From: Pseudomonas sp. S06B 330
Lineage (GTDB): Bacteria > Pseudomonadota > Gammaproteobacteria > Pseudomonadales > Pseudomonadaceae
Assembly (NCBI RefSeq): GCF_002845275.2
Contig: NZ_CP088149.1
Location: 3,840,501-3,904,500 of the forward strand
Direction: 5' to 3'
DNA length: 64,000 bases
Shown here: piece by piece, positions 28,158 to 36,155 of the stretch
Numbering within the stretch: position 1 is the stretch's first letter
Layout of the letters: every line of letters begins with the position of its first letter
Notes under the pieces: generated by a model
Told to the model about the DNA's origin: nothing
The model's database searches: none
The model's input: the letters and a program-made list of their open reading frames with translations, nothing else
Made by a program: the position numbers and the translations under genes

Positions 28158-28187
28158 TTGACGTATACGTCAACCTGCCTTTAGGTT
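28158..28187 (+). promoter_or_regulatory. LiuR operator and MerR-type promoter
   Basis: TTGACGTATACGTCAA (28158-28173) is a perfect 16-bp palindrome of the type bound by LiuR. Its left end doubles as the -35 TTGACG, and a TAGGTT -10 at 28182 leaves an 18-base spacer, longer than the usual 17, as in MerR-family promoters. It lies 43 bases upstream of liuR. Confidence 0.72.
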
Positions 28188-28215
28188 AGCTCATGCCCTT
28201 TTCCCGAGCCAGACC

Positions 28216-28617
28216 ATGAGCAGCCAGACCTACAGTATCTCCGACCTGTCCCGCGAGCTGGACATCACCACCCGGGCTATCCGCTTCTATGAAGAACAGG
28301 GCTTGCTCAGCCCGGAACGCCGAGGCCTGGAACGCATTTATACGGCCCGTGACAAGGTCAGCCTGAAGCTGATCCTTCGCGGTAAACGTATCGGCTTTTC
28401 TCTGGCCGAATGCCGTGAGTTGATCGAACTTTATGACCCGTCCAGCGGCAACCTGAAGCAGTTGCACAGCATGTTGGCAAAAATTGCCGAACGCCGTGCC
28501 CAGCTCGAACAGCAATTGCTCGACATCCAGCAGATGCAGTTGGAGCTGGACACCGCCGAAGAGCGCTGCGAGCAAGCGCTGGCCGCCACCTTGAACAATC
28601 AGAAAAATAGCCATTGA
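28216..28617 (+). CDS. liuR: MerR-family regulator of leucine/isovalerate catabolism (LiuR/GnyR)
   Basis: A MerR-family protein of 133 residues. Seen: an N-terminal winged helix (YSISDLSRELDITTRAIRFYEEQGLLSPERRGLERIY, about 6-43), a second helical part, and a long C-terminal coiled coil (KIAERRAQLEQQLLDIQQMQLELDTAEERC) for dimerisation. This sequence type controls the leucine/acyclic terpene liu genes in Pseudomonas. It sits 18 bases before mvaB/liuE and behind its own predicted operator, so it should be autoregulated. The rest of the liu cluster (dehydrogenase, carboxylase and hydratase genes) is not in this window. Confidence 0.86.
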   Translation: MSSQTYSISDLSRELDITTRAIRFYEEQGLLSPERRGLERIYTARDKVSLKLILRGKRIGFSLAECRELIELYDPSSGNLKQLHSMLAKIAERRAQLEQQLLDIQQMQLELDTAEERCEQALAATLNNQKNSH

Positions 28618-28635
28618 GCCCTGAGGAACCGTGCC

Positions 28636-29535
28636 ATGTCATTGCCTGAAAAAGTCCGCCTGGTTGAGGTCGGCCCGCGCGACGGCCTGCAGAACGAAGC
28701 CCAGCCTATCAGCGTGGCGGATAAGGTCCGGCTGGTCGATGACCTGACAGCGGCGGGCCTGTCCTATATCGAAGTAGGCAGCTTCGTGTCCCCCAAGTGG
28801 GTACCGCAAATGGCCGGATCAGCTGAGGTGTTTGCCAATATCCGTCAGCAGAACGGCGTCACCTACGCGGCCCTGGCACCGAACTTGCGCGGCTTCGAGG
28901 ATGCGCTGGCGGCCGGCGTGAAAGAGGTCGCGGTGTTCGCTGCGGCCACTGAGGCCTTCTCCCAGCGCAATATCAACTGCTCAATCAACGACAGCCTGCA
29001 GCGTTTTGTGCCAATCATGGAGGCCGCTCGCGAACACGGTGTGCGCGTACGCGGCTATGTCTCCTGCGTTCTGGGCTGTCCTTATGACGGGGCGGTTGCT
29101 GCCGAACAGGTCGCGCCTGTGGCCCGCGAGCTGTACGACATGGGCTGCTATGAAGTGTCGCTGGGCGACACCATCGGCACCGGCACTCCAGGCGCTACCC
29201 GTCGACTGTTCGAGGTGGTCGCAGCGCAGGTGCCGCGCGCGCAACTGGCGGGCCACTTCCACGATACCTATGGCCAGGCGCTGGCCAACGTCTATGCCAG
29301 CCTGCTCGAAGGCATCAGCGTCTTCGACAGCTCGGTCGCAGGCCTGGGCGGCTGTCCCTATGCCAAGGGCGCCAGCGGCAATGTCGCCAGCGAAGATGTG
29401 CTCTACATGCTTCAGGGGCTGGGTATCGACACCGGCATCGACCTTGAACAGTTGATCCTCGCCGGCCAGCGGATCAGCGCCGTGCTGGGCCGCGCCAGCG
29501 GCTCACGGGTAGCGCGCGCGCGTAACGCGCAATAA
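28636..29535 (+). CDS. mvaB: Hydroxymethylglutaryl-CoA lyase
   Basis: A TIM-barrel lyase of 299 residues that splits 3-hydroxy-3-methylglutaryl-CoA into acetoacetate and acetyl-CoA, the last step of leucine degradation. Seen: EVGPRDGLQNE (catalytic Asp with Arg), GSFVSPKWVPQMAG, the VSCVLGCPYDG loop, SLGDTIGTGTP, GHFHDTYGQALANV (metal-binding His pair) and GGCPYAKGASGNVASED with the catalytic cysteine. It is co-transcribed with liuR. It is also called liuE in P. aeruginosa. The CrcY sRNA gene follows. Confidence 0.95.
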   Translation: MSLPEKVRLVEVGPRDGLQNEAQPISVADKVRLVDDLTAAGLSYIEVGSFVSPKWVPQMAGSAEVFANIRQQNGVTYAALAPNLRGFEDALAAGVKEVAVFAAATEAFSQRNINCSINDSLQRFVPIMEAAREHGVRVRGYVSCVLGCPYDGAVAAEQVAPVARELYDMGCYEVSLGDTIGTGTPGATRRLFEVVAAQVPRAQLAGHFHDTYGQALANVYASLLEGISVFDSSVAGLGGCPYAKGASGNVASEDVLYMLQGLGIDTGIDLEQLILAGQRISAVLGRASGSRVARARNAQ

Positions 29536-29543
29536 ACACAGGC

Positions 29544-29609
29544 GGTAACAGTCCGGCCGCGGCCGGGGTGTTACCGCACCCGCACTTTCCGGTGAAAAAC
29601 CGGGTAACA
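29544..29609 (+). promoter_or_regulatory. Probable CbrB upstream activator sites
   Basis: Three TGTTAC/GTAACA half-sites occur: GTAACA at 29545-29550, TGTTAC at 29569-29574 and GTAACA at 29604-29609. This is the half-site of CbrB, the sigma-54 activator known to drive crc sRNAs. They lie about 110-170 bases upstream of the predicted CrcY start, where an enhancer belongs. The first pair also frames the palindrome CCGGCCGCGGCCGG (29553-29566), which might alternatively serve as the mvaB terminator. Confidence 0.6.
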
Positions 29610-29689
29610 CGGAAACAAATCGACAGCCCTCCCTCCTCCCCCTGCCCCTCAAAAAAACCAAGCCATTGATTTTATTGGGTTTTTAAAAG

Positions 29690-29706
29690 TTGGCACGGCA
29701 TCTGCT
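29690..29706 (+). promoter_or_regulatory. Sigma-54 (RpoN) promoter of CrcY
   Basis: TTGGCACGGCATCTGCT matches the -24/-12 consensus YTGGCACGRNNNTTGCW at every specified position but one. The predicted transcription start is about 11-12 bases downstream, near 29718. Confidence 0.88.
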
Positions 29707-29717
29707 ATATCTTTGGT

Positions 29718-30076
29718 ACAAGAACAATAAAAAATACGAAACACCCAATAAAAATAAGACGTAACGACTCTGACATAACAAGAACAACACGACAGAGACG
29801 CAGCTAACAGATTTTTTTGGAGAGGATGTGCTTTCCAGGGGCTTGCCCCGCAACCGGACACAGAACAATAAAACTACCCCAAGGTAGCGCCTGTCACGGT
29901 TGGATCAGCAATGATGAGAGTAGATCAGCGCTCAAAAAAATACGTTTGCTCTTGATCCCGAATGGGGATCGCCAGTGACAAGAGGCAACGGTTGCCAAAA
30001 ACAACAATAGACCGCCCTCCAATAACAAAAAAAGAGCACGCAACAATCTTTGAGGGGAGCTTCGGCTCCCCTCAGT
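29718..30076 (+). ncRNA. crcY: CrcY small RNA (Hfq/Crc decoy)
   Basis: A non-coding RNA of about 360 bases that in P. putida, with CrcZ, titrates Hfq/Crc and relieves carbon catabolite repression. Evidence seen: a strong sigma-54 promoter, CbrB-type half-sites upstream, an A-rich sequence with six clusters of the Hfq/Crc-binding motif AAnAANAA (near 29720-29733, 29747-29757, 29777-29787, 29864-29871, 29997-30007 and 30021-30031), and a terminal 10-bp stem-loop at 30051-30074. The length fits CrcY/CrcZ. The location between mvaB and mgtC is, from memory, that of crcY in P. putida. Short open frames here lack ribosome sites and are not genes. The 5' end is inferred from the promoter. Confidence 0.88.
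30051..30074 (+). terminator. Stem-loop ending CrcY
   Basis: TGAGGGGAGC-TTCG-GCTCCCCTCA is a perfect 10-bp stem with a UUCG tetraloop. There is no long T-run after it. It overlaps the last codons of the convergent mgtC gene and may act in both directions. Confidence 0.7.
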
Positions 30077-30596
30077 GCTTCCTGCCCTCCTCGTTTTGGT
30101 CATCGTCATCCTTCTCGAACGTGTTCACTACCCAAGGCATCACACCCAGCACCAGCAACGCCAGTAGCGTGCTGATCACTGCCGTGGCTTCGCGTCCCAT
30201 GCCGGCAGCCACACCGATGGCAGCAGTCATCCACAACCCGGCCGCGGTGGTCAGGCCTTTGACGTGGTCAAGTTGCTGATGGTGCCCTTTGAGAATGGTG
30301 CCGGCACCGAGAAAGCCGATACCGGCAACGATACCCTGGATGACCCGACTCAAGCCGGCATCGTCGACGCCAGCCATGCGCGGTACCAGTACGAACAAGG
30401 CGGCCCCCATCGCCACCAGCATATGCGTGCGCACACCAGCGGCTTTGCCCTTGAGTTCACGCTCAAAACCCAGAATGCCACCGAGCAACGCGGCCATCAG
30501 CATGCGCACCGTTACCTGGGTCAGTTGCTTGGCATCGTTGAGGTCAGCGAACTCGGCCACCAGGGTCAACCAGACTTGATGCCACCAGGCGTCCAT
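30072..30596 (-). CDS. MgtC/SapB-family membrane protein
   Basis: A protein of 174 residues with about four to five membrane helices. Seen: the family block LMAALLGGILGFERELKGKAAGVRTHMLVAMGAALF with the conserved ERE..GK.AG.RTH motif, then GIGFLGAGTILK and GLTTAAGLWMTAAIGVAAGMG. Family members are linked to Mg2+ or low-phosphate adaptation and to control of the ATP synthase. This short form has no C-terminal ACT-like domain. The start at 30596 is supported by a GGAG site; the frame is open to 30695. It is convergent with CrcY. Confidence 0.88.
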   Translation of the reverse strand: MDAWWHQVWLTLVAEFADLNDAKQLTQVTVRMLMAALLGGILGFERELKGKAAGVRTHMLVAMGAALFVLVPRMAGVDDAGLSRVIQGIVAGIGFLGAGTILKGHHQQLDHVKGLTTAAGLWMTAAIGVAAGMGREATAVISTLLALLVLGVMPWVVNTFEKDDDDQNEEGRKH

Positions 30597-30741
30597 TGAC
30601 GTGCTCCGCAACAGAGGTGTTATAAGATGGACTGCGCGGCGGCGCACAAGTGCGGCGGTGACCGCTGATCGGTTGACTACAGCAACAACGTCCACGCTGG
30701 GGTCTCAACCTATAAGCCCCACTCGCCAGGAGATCGCCAAC

Positions 30742-30981
30742 ATGCCCATCGAAATCGATGAAACCAGCCAGCGCTGCACGCTGATCAGCGACGACATGCA
30801 TATCCAGGGCGCCGCAGCCGATGTCACAGTGGTCACTGATGAAAACCTGCGCATGTCTGTGGCAGAGCTCGGCGGACAGCGTGTACCGATCACAGAAGCC
30901 GAAGCGGACGCCTTAACTGTAGCGGGTGCGGTGGATGGTCGCAGGCACCTCAAGACTACCGAGCCAGGCTCGGTAATCTAA
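30742..30981 (+). CDS. DUF3203-family small protein
   Basis: A small protein of 79 residues (MPIEIDETSQRCTLISDDMHIQGAAADVTVVTDENLRMSVAELGGQRVPITEAEADALTVAGAVDGRRHL...). I place it in DUF3203, a family of unknown role found in Pseudomonas. It is acidic and beta-rich, without a signal peptide or membrane helix. The start at 30742 is fixed by an AGGAG site at 30728-30732. A TATAAG hexamer near 30619 could be its -10 element. It is divergent from mgtC with 145 bases between. Confidence 0.75.
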   Translation: MPIEIDETSQRCTLISDDMHIQGAAADVTVVTDENLRMSVAELGGQRVPITEAEADALTVAGAVDGRRHLKTTEPGSVI

Positions 30982-31102
30982 GGCCTGCAGGTTATTGCAG
31001 GAAAATCTGATACGGTTTTTATCGAAATACCTGAGTCTGTTATGCAAACAGATGGGACGCCATAGTGCTCTGGCCTGATCGAGGCCTGATGAGCGACGAA
31101 CC

Positions 31103-32515
31103 ATGAGCGATAGAATTCCCGTCCAGATCGTTGAAATTGCCGAGCCTTCCACTTTCAAGAAGAAGACCGCCAGTAGCGACGGAAAGATCCACACCCGCAG
31201 CTTTACCGGCTTGTTTCGTAACCTGCGCCTGACGGGCGCGGGTTTTCTGTTTTTGCTGTTTTTTGGCACCGTCTGGTTGAACTGGAACGGCCGCCAGGCC
31301 GTGCTCTGGGACTTGGCCGAGAGCAAATTCCATATTTTCGGTGCGACCTTCTGGCCCCAGGACTTCATCCTCCTGTCAGCCCTGCTGATCATCTGCGCCT
31401 TCGGTCTATTCGCCATCACCGTGTTTGCCGGCCGGGTGTGGTGTGGTTACACCTGCCCACAAAGCTCCTGGACCTGGATCTTCATGTGGTGCGAAAAAGT
31501 CACCGAAGGTGATCGCAACCAGCGGATCAAACTCGATGCCGCGCCGTGGGGCCTTAGCAAACTGGCGCGGCGCTCGGCCAAGCACACACTGTGGTTGGCC
31601 ATCAGCCTGCTTACGGGCCTGACCTTCGTTGGTTACTTCACGCCGATCCGGCCGTTGACTGAGGAGCTGTTCACCCTGCAACTGGGCGGAGTCAGCCTGT
31701 TCTGGATCCTGTTCTTCACCGGTGCCACCTACATCAATGCCGGCTGGCTGCGTGAAGCGGTATGTATGCACATGTGCCCTTACGCACGGTTCCAGAGCGT
31801 GATGTTCGACAAGGACACCCTGGCCATCGCCTACGACCCTTCACGCGGCGAATCCCGCGGCCCGCGCAAAAAAGACAGCGACTACAAGGCCAAAGGCCTG
31901 GGCGACTGTATTGATTGCCAGATGTGTGTGCAGGTCTGCCCGACCGGTATCGACATCCGCGATGGCCTGCAGATGGAATGCATTGGCTGCGCGGCGTGCA
32001 TCGACGCCTGTGATTCGATCATGGACAAAATGGGCTACGCCCGTGGCCTGGTCGGCTACAAGTCCGAACACAACCTGCAAGGTGGCAAGACCAACTGGTT
32101 GCGACCTCGCCTGCTCGGCTATGTCACCGCGCTGGTGGTCATGATTGGTGCGCTGGTCATCGCCCTGCAACAACGACCGATGGTATCGATGGACGTGATC
32201 AAGGACCGTGGCCTGTTCCGTGAGAACAACCTGGGTCAGATCGAAAATATTTATACCCTCAAGGTCATCAACAAAACCCAGCAAGCACAACACTATCGCT
32301 TGCGCCTGGTCGATGCCGAGGGCTTCGAATTACACGGCAAGACCGAGTTCACCCTGGACGCTGGCGAGATGAGCGAGTTGCCGGTATCGGTGGCGATGCT
32401 TGCCGAACGGGCACAAAGCAGCTCCCGGGAAATCGGCTTCGAAATCAGTGACAGCGACGAGCCAGGGGTTTCCAGTGTGGCTCACAGCCGTTTTGTCGCG
32501 CCATTGAACCGTTGA
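31103..32515 (+). CDS. ccoG: Cytochrome c oxidase accessory protein CcoG (FixG)
   Basis: A membrane protein of 470 residues with two ferredoxin-type clusters that reduces Cu2+ during assembly of the cbb3 oxidase. Seen: helices near 43-60, 84-110, 162-180, 193-212 and 337-358; AGRVWCGYTCPQSSW; CMHMCPY; two [4Fe-4S] motifs CIDCQMCVQVCP (Cys269, 272, 275, 279) and CIGCAACIDACD (Cys293, 296, 299, 303); and a C-terminal periplasmic immunoglobulin-like domain. The usual ccoNOPQ and ccoIS neighbours are not here. I see no ANR box in the 121 bases upstream. The ribosome site before 31103 is weak. Confidence 0.94.
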   Translation: MSDRIPVQIVEIAEPSTFKKKTASSDGKIHTRSFTGLFRNLRLTGAGFLFLLFFGTVWLNWNGRQAVLWDLAESKFHIFGATFWPQDFILLSALLIICAFGLFAITVFAGRVWCGYTCPQSSWTWIFMWCEKVTEGDRNQRIKLDAAPWGLSKLARRSAKHTLWLAISLLTGLTFVGYFTPIRPLTEELFTLQLGGVSLFWILFFTGATYINAGWLREAVCMHMCPYARFQSVMFDKDTLAIAYDPSRGESRGPRKKDSDYKAKGLGDCIDCQMCVQVCPTGIDIRDGLQMECIGCAACIDACDSIMDKMGYARGLVGYKSEHNLQGGKTNWLRPRLLGYVTALVVMIGALVIALQQRPMVSMDVIKDRGLFRENNLGQIENIYTLKVINKTQQAQHYRLRLVDAEGFELHGKTEFTLDAGEMSELPVSVAMLAERAQSSSREIGFEISDSDEPGVSSVAHSRFVAPLNR

Positions 32516-32553
32516 TCACATACACTTCGCAGCAGTCAGAACTGTCCTGAGCC

Positions 32554-33966
32554 ATGATGAAACGCTACGAAAAATTTGCCGACGACATTGCCGAACTGAT
32601 TCGCTCCGGGGTCCTGGGCCCCGGTCAGCGTGTACCGTCGGTGCGCTATGCCAGCCAGACCCACGGGGTCAGCCCCTCCACGGTGTTCCAGGCTTATTAC
32701 CTGCTGGAACGCCGTGGACTGATTCGCGCGCGGCCGCGCTCGGGCTATTTCGTCAATGCCCATGCGCCGCGCCAATTCAGCGAACCGCAGATCATCGAAC
32801 AAGCCAGCGAGTCCACCGAAGTGGATGTCAGTGAGCTGGTGTTCTCGATCCTCGACTCGATCAAGGACCCGCAGACCGTCGCCTTCGGCTCGGCCTTCCC
32901 CAGCCCCAACCTGTTCCCGCTGCCGCGTCTGGCCCGTTCCATGGCCAGTGCCAGCCGCGAAATGGACCCACGCATGGTGGTCACCGACCTGTCACCGGGC
33001 AACCCGCAGTTGCGCCGGCAAATTGCCCTGCGTTACATGGTCGGCGGCTTGATGCTGCCAATGGAAGAGCTGCTGATCACCAATGGTGCACTGGAGGCGC
33101 TGAACTTGTGCCTGCAGGCAGTGACCGAGCCGGGTGACCTGGTGGCGATCGAGGCCCCGGCCTTCTATGCCTGCCTGCAAGTGCTTGAACGGCTTAAGCT
33201 CAAGGCCGTAGAAATCCCCGTGCACCCGCGCGAAGGAATCGACCTTGGGGTCCTGGCGCAGACCCTGGCCAAGCACCCGGTCAAAGCGGTCTGGTGCATG
33301 ACCAACTTCCAGAACCCGGTAGGCGCGAGCATGCCAGAGGAGAAAAAGCAGCAACTGGTCGAATTGCTGCGTGAGCATCAGGTGCCACTGATCGAAGACG
33401 ATGTCTATGCCGAACTGTATTACGCCCAACAAGCGCCGAAACCGGCCAAGGCCTTCGACACCGATGGTCTGGTGATGCATTGCGGCTCGTTTTCCAAGAG
33501 CCTGGCGCCGGGTTACCGGATTGGCTGGGTCGCCGCTGGCCGCTATGCGCAGAAAATCGAACGGCTCAAGCTGATGACTTCACTGTGTGCCTCGATGCCG
33601 GCTCAGGCAGCAATCGCCGACTACTTGCAGCACGGTGGCTACGACAGGCACTTGCGCAAATTGCGTTACGCCCTGGAAGAGCAACAGAGCGCCATGCTTG
33701 CCGCCATTGCCCGGCACTTCCCCGCACAGACTCGGGTCAGTCATCCGTCCGGCGGTTATTTCCTGTGGCTGGAGCTACCGGAACAGATGGATTCGCTCAA
33801 GTTGTTCCAGATGGCCCTGGCCCAGGGCATCAGCATCGCGCCGGGACCGATCTTTTCGCCGACCCAACGCTTTCGCAACTGCATCCGCCTGAATTACGGC
33901 AGCCCTTGGACCGAACAATCGGAAAAGGCCATGGAAACCCTGGGCAGGATCGTGCGTTCGTTCTAA
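32554..33966 (+). CDS. MocR-type regulator (GntR HTH fused to class-I aminotransferase domain)
   Basis: A protein of 470 residues. An N-terminal GntR winged helix (about 1-70: KFADDIAELIRSGVLGPGQRVPSVR...GVSPSTVFQAYYLLERRGLIRARPRSGYFV) is joined to a fold-type I PLP-dependent aminotransferase domain (about 90-460) with NGALEALNLCLQAV, YFQ-like NFQNPVG, EDDVYAELYY and the PLP-binding Lys in GSFSKSLAPGYRIGW. MocR proteins use PLP as a cofactor and sense amino acids, vitamins or polyamines; the target here is unknown. It begins 38 bases after ccoG. The second ATG at 32557 is equally possible. Confidence 0.9.
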   Translation: MMKRYEKFADDIAELIRSGVLGPGQRVPSVRYASQTHGVSPSTVFQAYYLLERRGLIRARPRSGYFVNAHAPRQFSEPQIIEQASESTEVDVSELVFSILDSIKDPQTVAFGSAFPSPNLFPLPRLARSMASASREMDPRMVVTDLSPGNPQLRRQIALRYMVGGLMLPMEELLITNGALEALNLCLQAVTEPGDLVAIEAPAFYACLQVLERLKLKAVEIPVHPREGIDLGVLAQTLAKHPVKAVWCMTNFQNPVGASMPEEKKQQLVELLREHQVPLIEDDVYAELYYAQQAPKPAKAFDTDGLVMHCGSFSKSLAPGYRIGWVAAGRYAQKIERLKLMTSLCASMPAQAAIADYLQHGGYDRHLRKLRYALEEQQSAMLAAIARHFPAQTRVSHPSGGYFLWLELPEQMDSLKLFQMALAQGISIAPGPIFSPTQRFRNCIRLNYGSPWTEQSEKAMETLGRIVRSF

Positions 33967-34002
33967 ATACCTGGCAGGCCCAACCCTTGATCTGGGGCTG
34001 GC

Positions 34003-34749
34003 TTAGCGCCCGCCCCCCAGGTCAATGAAGCTACCGGTGGCGTACGAGGCTTTATCCGAAAGTAGCCAGAGAATCGCCTCAGCCACTTCCTCAGCCTGAC
34101 CGCCCCGCCCCATCGGGATACTCGGTTCAAGCTTACTGACACGCTCAGCGTCGCCGCTGAGGGCATGAAAGTCAGTAAAGATATAGCCAGGACGCACGGC
34201 ATTGACCCGAACACCGTCAGCAGCGACTTCCTTGGCCAGCCCCAGCGTGAGCGTGTCCAACGCCCCCTTGGACGCCGCGTAATCGACATACTCATTGGGC
34301 GAACCGAGCCGCGCGGCCACCGATGACACGTTGACGATACTGCCGCCCTTGCCGCCGTGGCGCTTGGACATGCGCTGCAAGGCATGCTTGCTACAAAGCA
34401 TTGGTCCGACCACGTTGGTTTTCATCAGTTTAAGCAGGCGAAATTCCGACATGTGCTCAAGCTGACTCTTTTGGCCGATGGTCCCGGCATTGTTGACCAA
34501 TGCAGTGATCGGCCCAAGCTCGGCATCGACGCGCTGAAACAAGTGGATGATTTCGTCTTCGACACTGACATCGGCTTTGACCGTGATGGCCTCGGCCCCC
34601 GCTTCACGGACCTCAGCCAGCACCCGCTGGGCAGCCTCATCGTCGTTCAGATAGTTGATGCAGATACGATAGCCTTCACGTGCGGCCAGACGTGCAGTCG
34701 CCGCACCAATACCCCGGCTGGCGCCGGTAATCACAATGACCTTGTCCAT
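34003..34749 (-). CDS. SDR-family oxidoreductase
   Basis: A short-chain dehydrogenase/reductase of 248 residues. Seen: the Rossmann motif VIVITGASRGIGAATA (TGxxxGIG), NNAGTIG, the catalytic Ser in NVSSVAARLG, YxxxK as YVDYAASKGAL, and RVNAVRPGYIFTDF. The sequence resembles glucose/ribitol-dehydrogenase-type SDRs; the substrate is not predictable. The ATG at 34749 has an AAGGAG site; the open frame extends much farther upstream through the next gene but is not the real start. Confidence 0.88.
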   Translation of the reverse strand: MDKVIVITGASRGIGAATARLAAREGYRICINYLNDDEAAQRVLAEVREAGAEAITVKADVSVEDEIIHLFQRVDAELGPITALVNNAGTIGQKSQLEHMSEFRLLKLMKTNVVGPMLCSKHALQRMSKRHGGKGGSIVNVSSVAARLGSPNEYVDYAASKGALDTLTLGLAKEVAADGVRVNAVRPGYIFTDFHALSGDAERVSKLEPSIPMGRGGQAEEVAEAILWLLSDKASYATGSFIDLGGGR

Positions 34750-34819
34750 CAATTCTCCTTGCCCCAATGACCTTGCCCCTTGAAGGCTATCGCAGTCAGG
34801 GGGCAAGCGGAAAGTTGCT

Positions 34820-35968
34820 TCAGGCCGCCGGTGGCACCTTGGGTTCGGGCTTGCGCAGCGGGTACAAGTGCTGGCGCAGTATGCCTTCGGGCAAGTCCTT
34901 ACCGAACACACCGTAACGTGTTGGCCATTCCTTGGGGGGCAGCTTGAACGTGCCGAACAGCATGTCCACCAAGGGGGTGTGGATGGCGTAGTTTTTGTAG
35001 ATGTAGTCCTTGTGCCGAGCGTGGTGCCAGTGATGGTAGCGCGGCAGCACCAGCAGGTAATTGAGCCAACCACCGTCAATGCGCACGTTGGCATGCGCCA
35101 GCACGGCTTGGACACCAACCAGGATGACATAGGCGTTCATCGCCTGCGGCGAGAAGCCCAGCAGGATCAACGGCGCCAGCACCCCCGTACGGGTCAGGAG
35201 GATTTCGCAGAAATGGATGCGCGAACCGGCCAACCAATCCATGTGCGTACTCGAATGGTGCACGGCATGAAAGCGCCACATCCAAGGCACCACGTGGTAC
35301 AGGCGGTGCAGCCAGTACTGACCGAGGTCAGCAACAAGCACCGCGAGCAGAAACTGCACGACAATCGGCAGGCTCTGCACCTTGGCCTGCAGCGTGTCAG
35401 ACACCACCCAGTCGGCCAGCCAGCTGGACGACGCCGTGACAAAGATCAGGATGAATTGCACCAGCATATGACTGACAAAAAAGTAGCTCAGGTCCGTGCG
35501 CCAATGCGGGCGCAGGATGTTCTGCTGGGGATCCTTGGCGTAGAGCTTTTCCAGCGGGATGAAAATGATGGCCGAGACCAGCAGCGCCAACACGAACCAG
35601 TCCAGGCCCAGTGAATAGGGGGTCTGGCCGATGGTTTCGGTCTGAATGTTGGTGCCGCCGAGAAACATTGCCAGGCCAGCGGCGGTGATGCCGGTGAATC
35701 CCAGGCGCTTACGCTGGTTGAGGAGGATGTTCAGGGTACCAAGACCGAAGGCCAGGATCAGGCCAATCAACAGCACCGTACGGGCGAACTGTTCGCTGTA
35801 GACCTTGCGAAACTCGGCAAAGGTCAACCACTGTGGAAACAGAAAACACAGTACTGCCAGCAGGCTGAGCAGCCCTAACGTTGCCGAAATGTAACCGCTG
35901 ATACGCCCTTCACCAAGCTTGAACGGCGCATTGCCGTGGCGTTTGAAATAGGCCTTGATTGCCTGCAT
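34820..35968 (-). CDS. Sterol desaturase / fatty acid hydroxylase family membrane protein
   Basis: A di-iron membrane oxygenase-family protein of 382 residues. Seen: about six to seven helices and the histidine clusters of the family, HRLYH (in LGQYWLHRLYHVVPWMWRFHAVHHSS) and HYHHW-type YHHWHHARH, which bind the non-haem iron pair. Such enzymes hydroxylate or desaturate lipid chains; the bacterial substrate is unknown. The start at 35968 (MQAIKAYFKRHGNAPF) is supported by an AAGGAA site; the frame is open to 36088. It lies upstream of the SDR gene on the same strand with 70 bases between, so a two-step lipid or alcohol oxidation is conceivable. Confidence 0.85.
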   Translation of the reverse strand: MQAIKAYFKRHGNAPFKLGEGRISGYISATLGLLSLLAVLCFLFPQWLTFAEFRKVYSEQFARTVLLIGLILAFGLGTLNILLNQRKRLGFTGITAAGLAMFLGGTNIQTETIGQTPYSLGLDWFVLALLVSAIIFIPLEKLYAKDPQQNILRPHWRTDLSYFFVSHMLVQFILIFVTASSSWLADWVVSDTLQAKVQSLPIVVQFLLAVLVADLGQYWLHRLYHVVPWMWRFHAVHHSSTHMDWLAGSRIHFCEILLTRTGVLAPLILLGFSPQAMNAYVILVGVQAVLAHANVRIDGGWLNYLLVLPRYHHWHHARHKDYIYKNYAIHTPLVDMLFGTFKLPPKEWPTRYGVFGKDLPEGILRQHLYPLRKPEPKVPPAA

Positions 35969-36068
35969 GAATCGTTGTTCCTTAGATGTGATGAGTCTCC
36001 CTACGGCGCAAAGTATACCGGCCTGCCCTCGGCAACGGCCATCACACCACAGCCACTTGCCCGTTGAG

Positions 36069-36084
36069 CTGACAATTCTGTAAT
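36069..36084 (+). promoter_or_regulatory. Candidate CopR-type copper box upstream of copA
   Basis: CTGACAATTCTGTAAT is an imperfect dyad (ATTACA-N4-TGTcAg on the other strand) resembling the sites of heavy-metal response regulators of the CopR/CzcR type. It lies 72 bases before the copA start, in the divergent gap. No copRS genes are in the window. Confidence 0.5.
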
Positions 36085-36155
36085 CCACTGCTCAGTTTGC
36101 TGACAGTCATTGCTCGCTAAGGTCATGCCATCCTCGCTTAAGGACTGGCATCACC

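Noticed and set aside
29649..29868. Two small minus-strand frames (61-70 codons) between mvaB and mgtC
   Set aside because: They overlap the CrcY promoter and sRNA, lack ribosome sites, and their Phe/Leu/Cys-rich translation comes from A-rich non-coding sequence.
30982..31102. ANR box upstream of ccoG
   Set aside because: No TTGAT-N4-ATCAA-like dyad is present in the 121-base gap.
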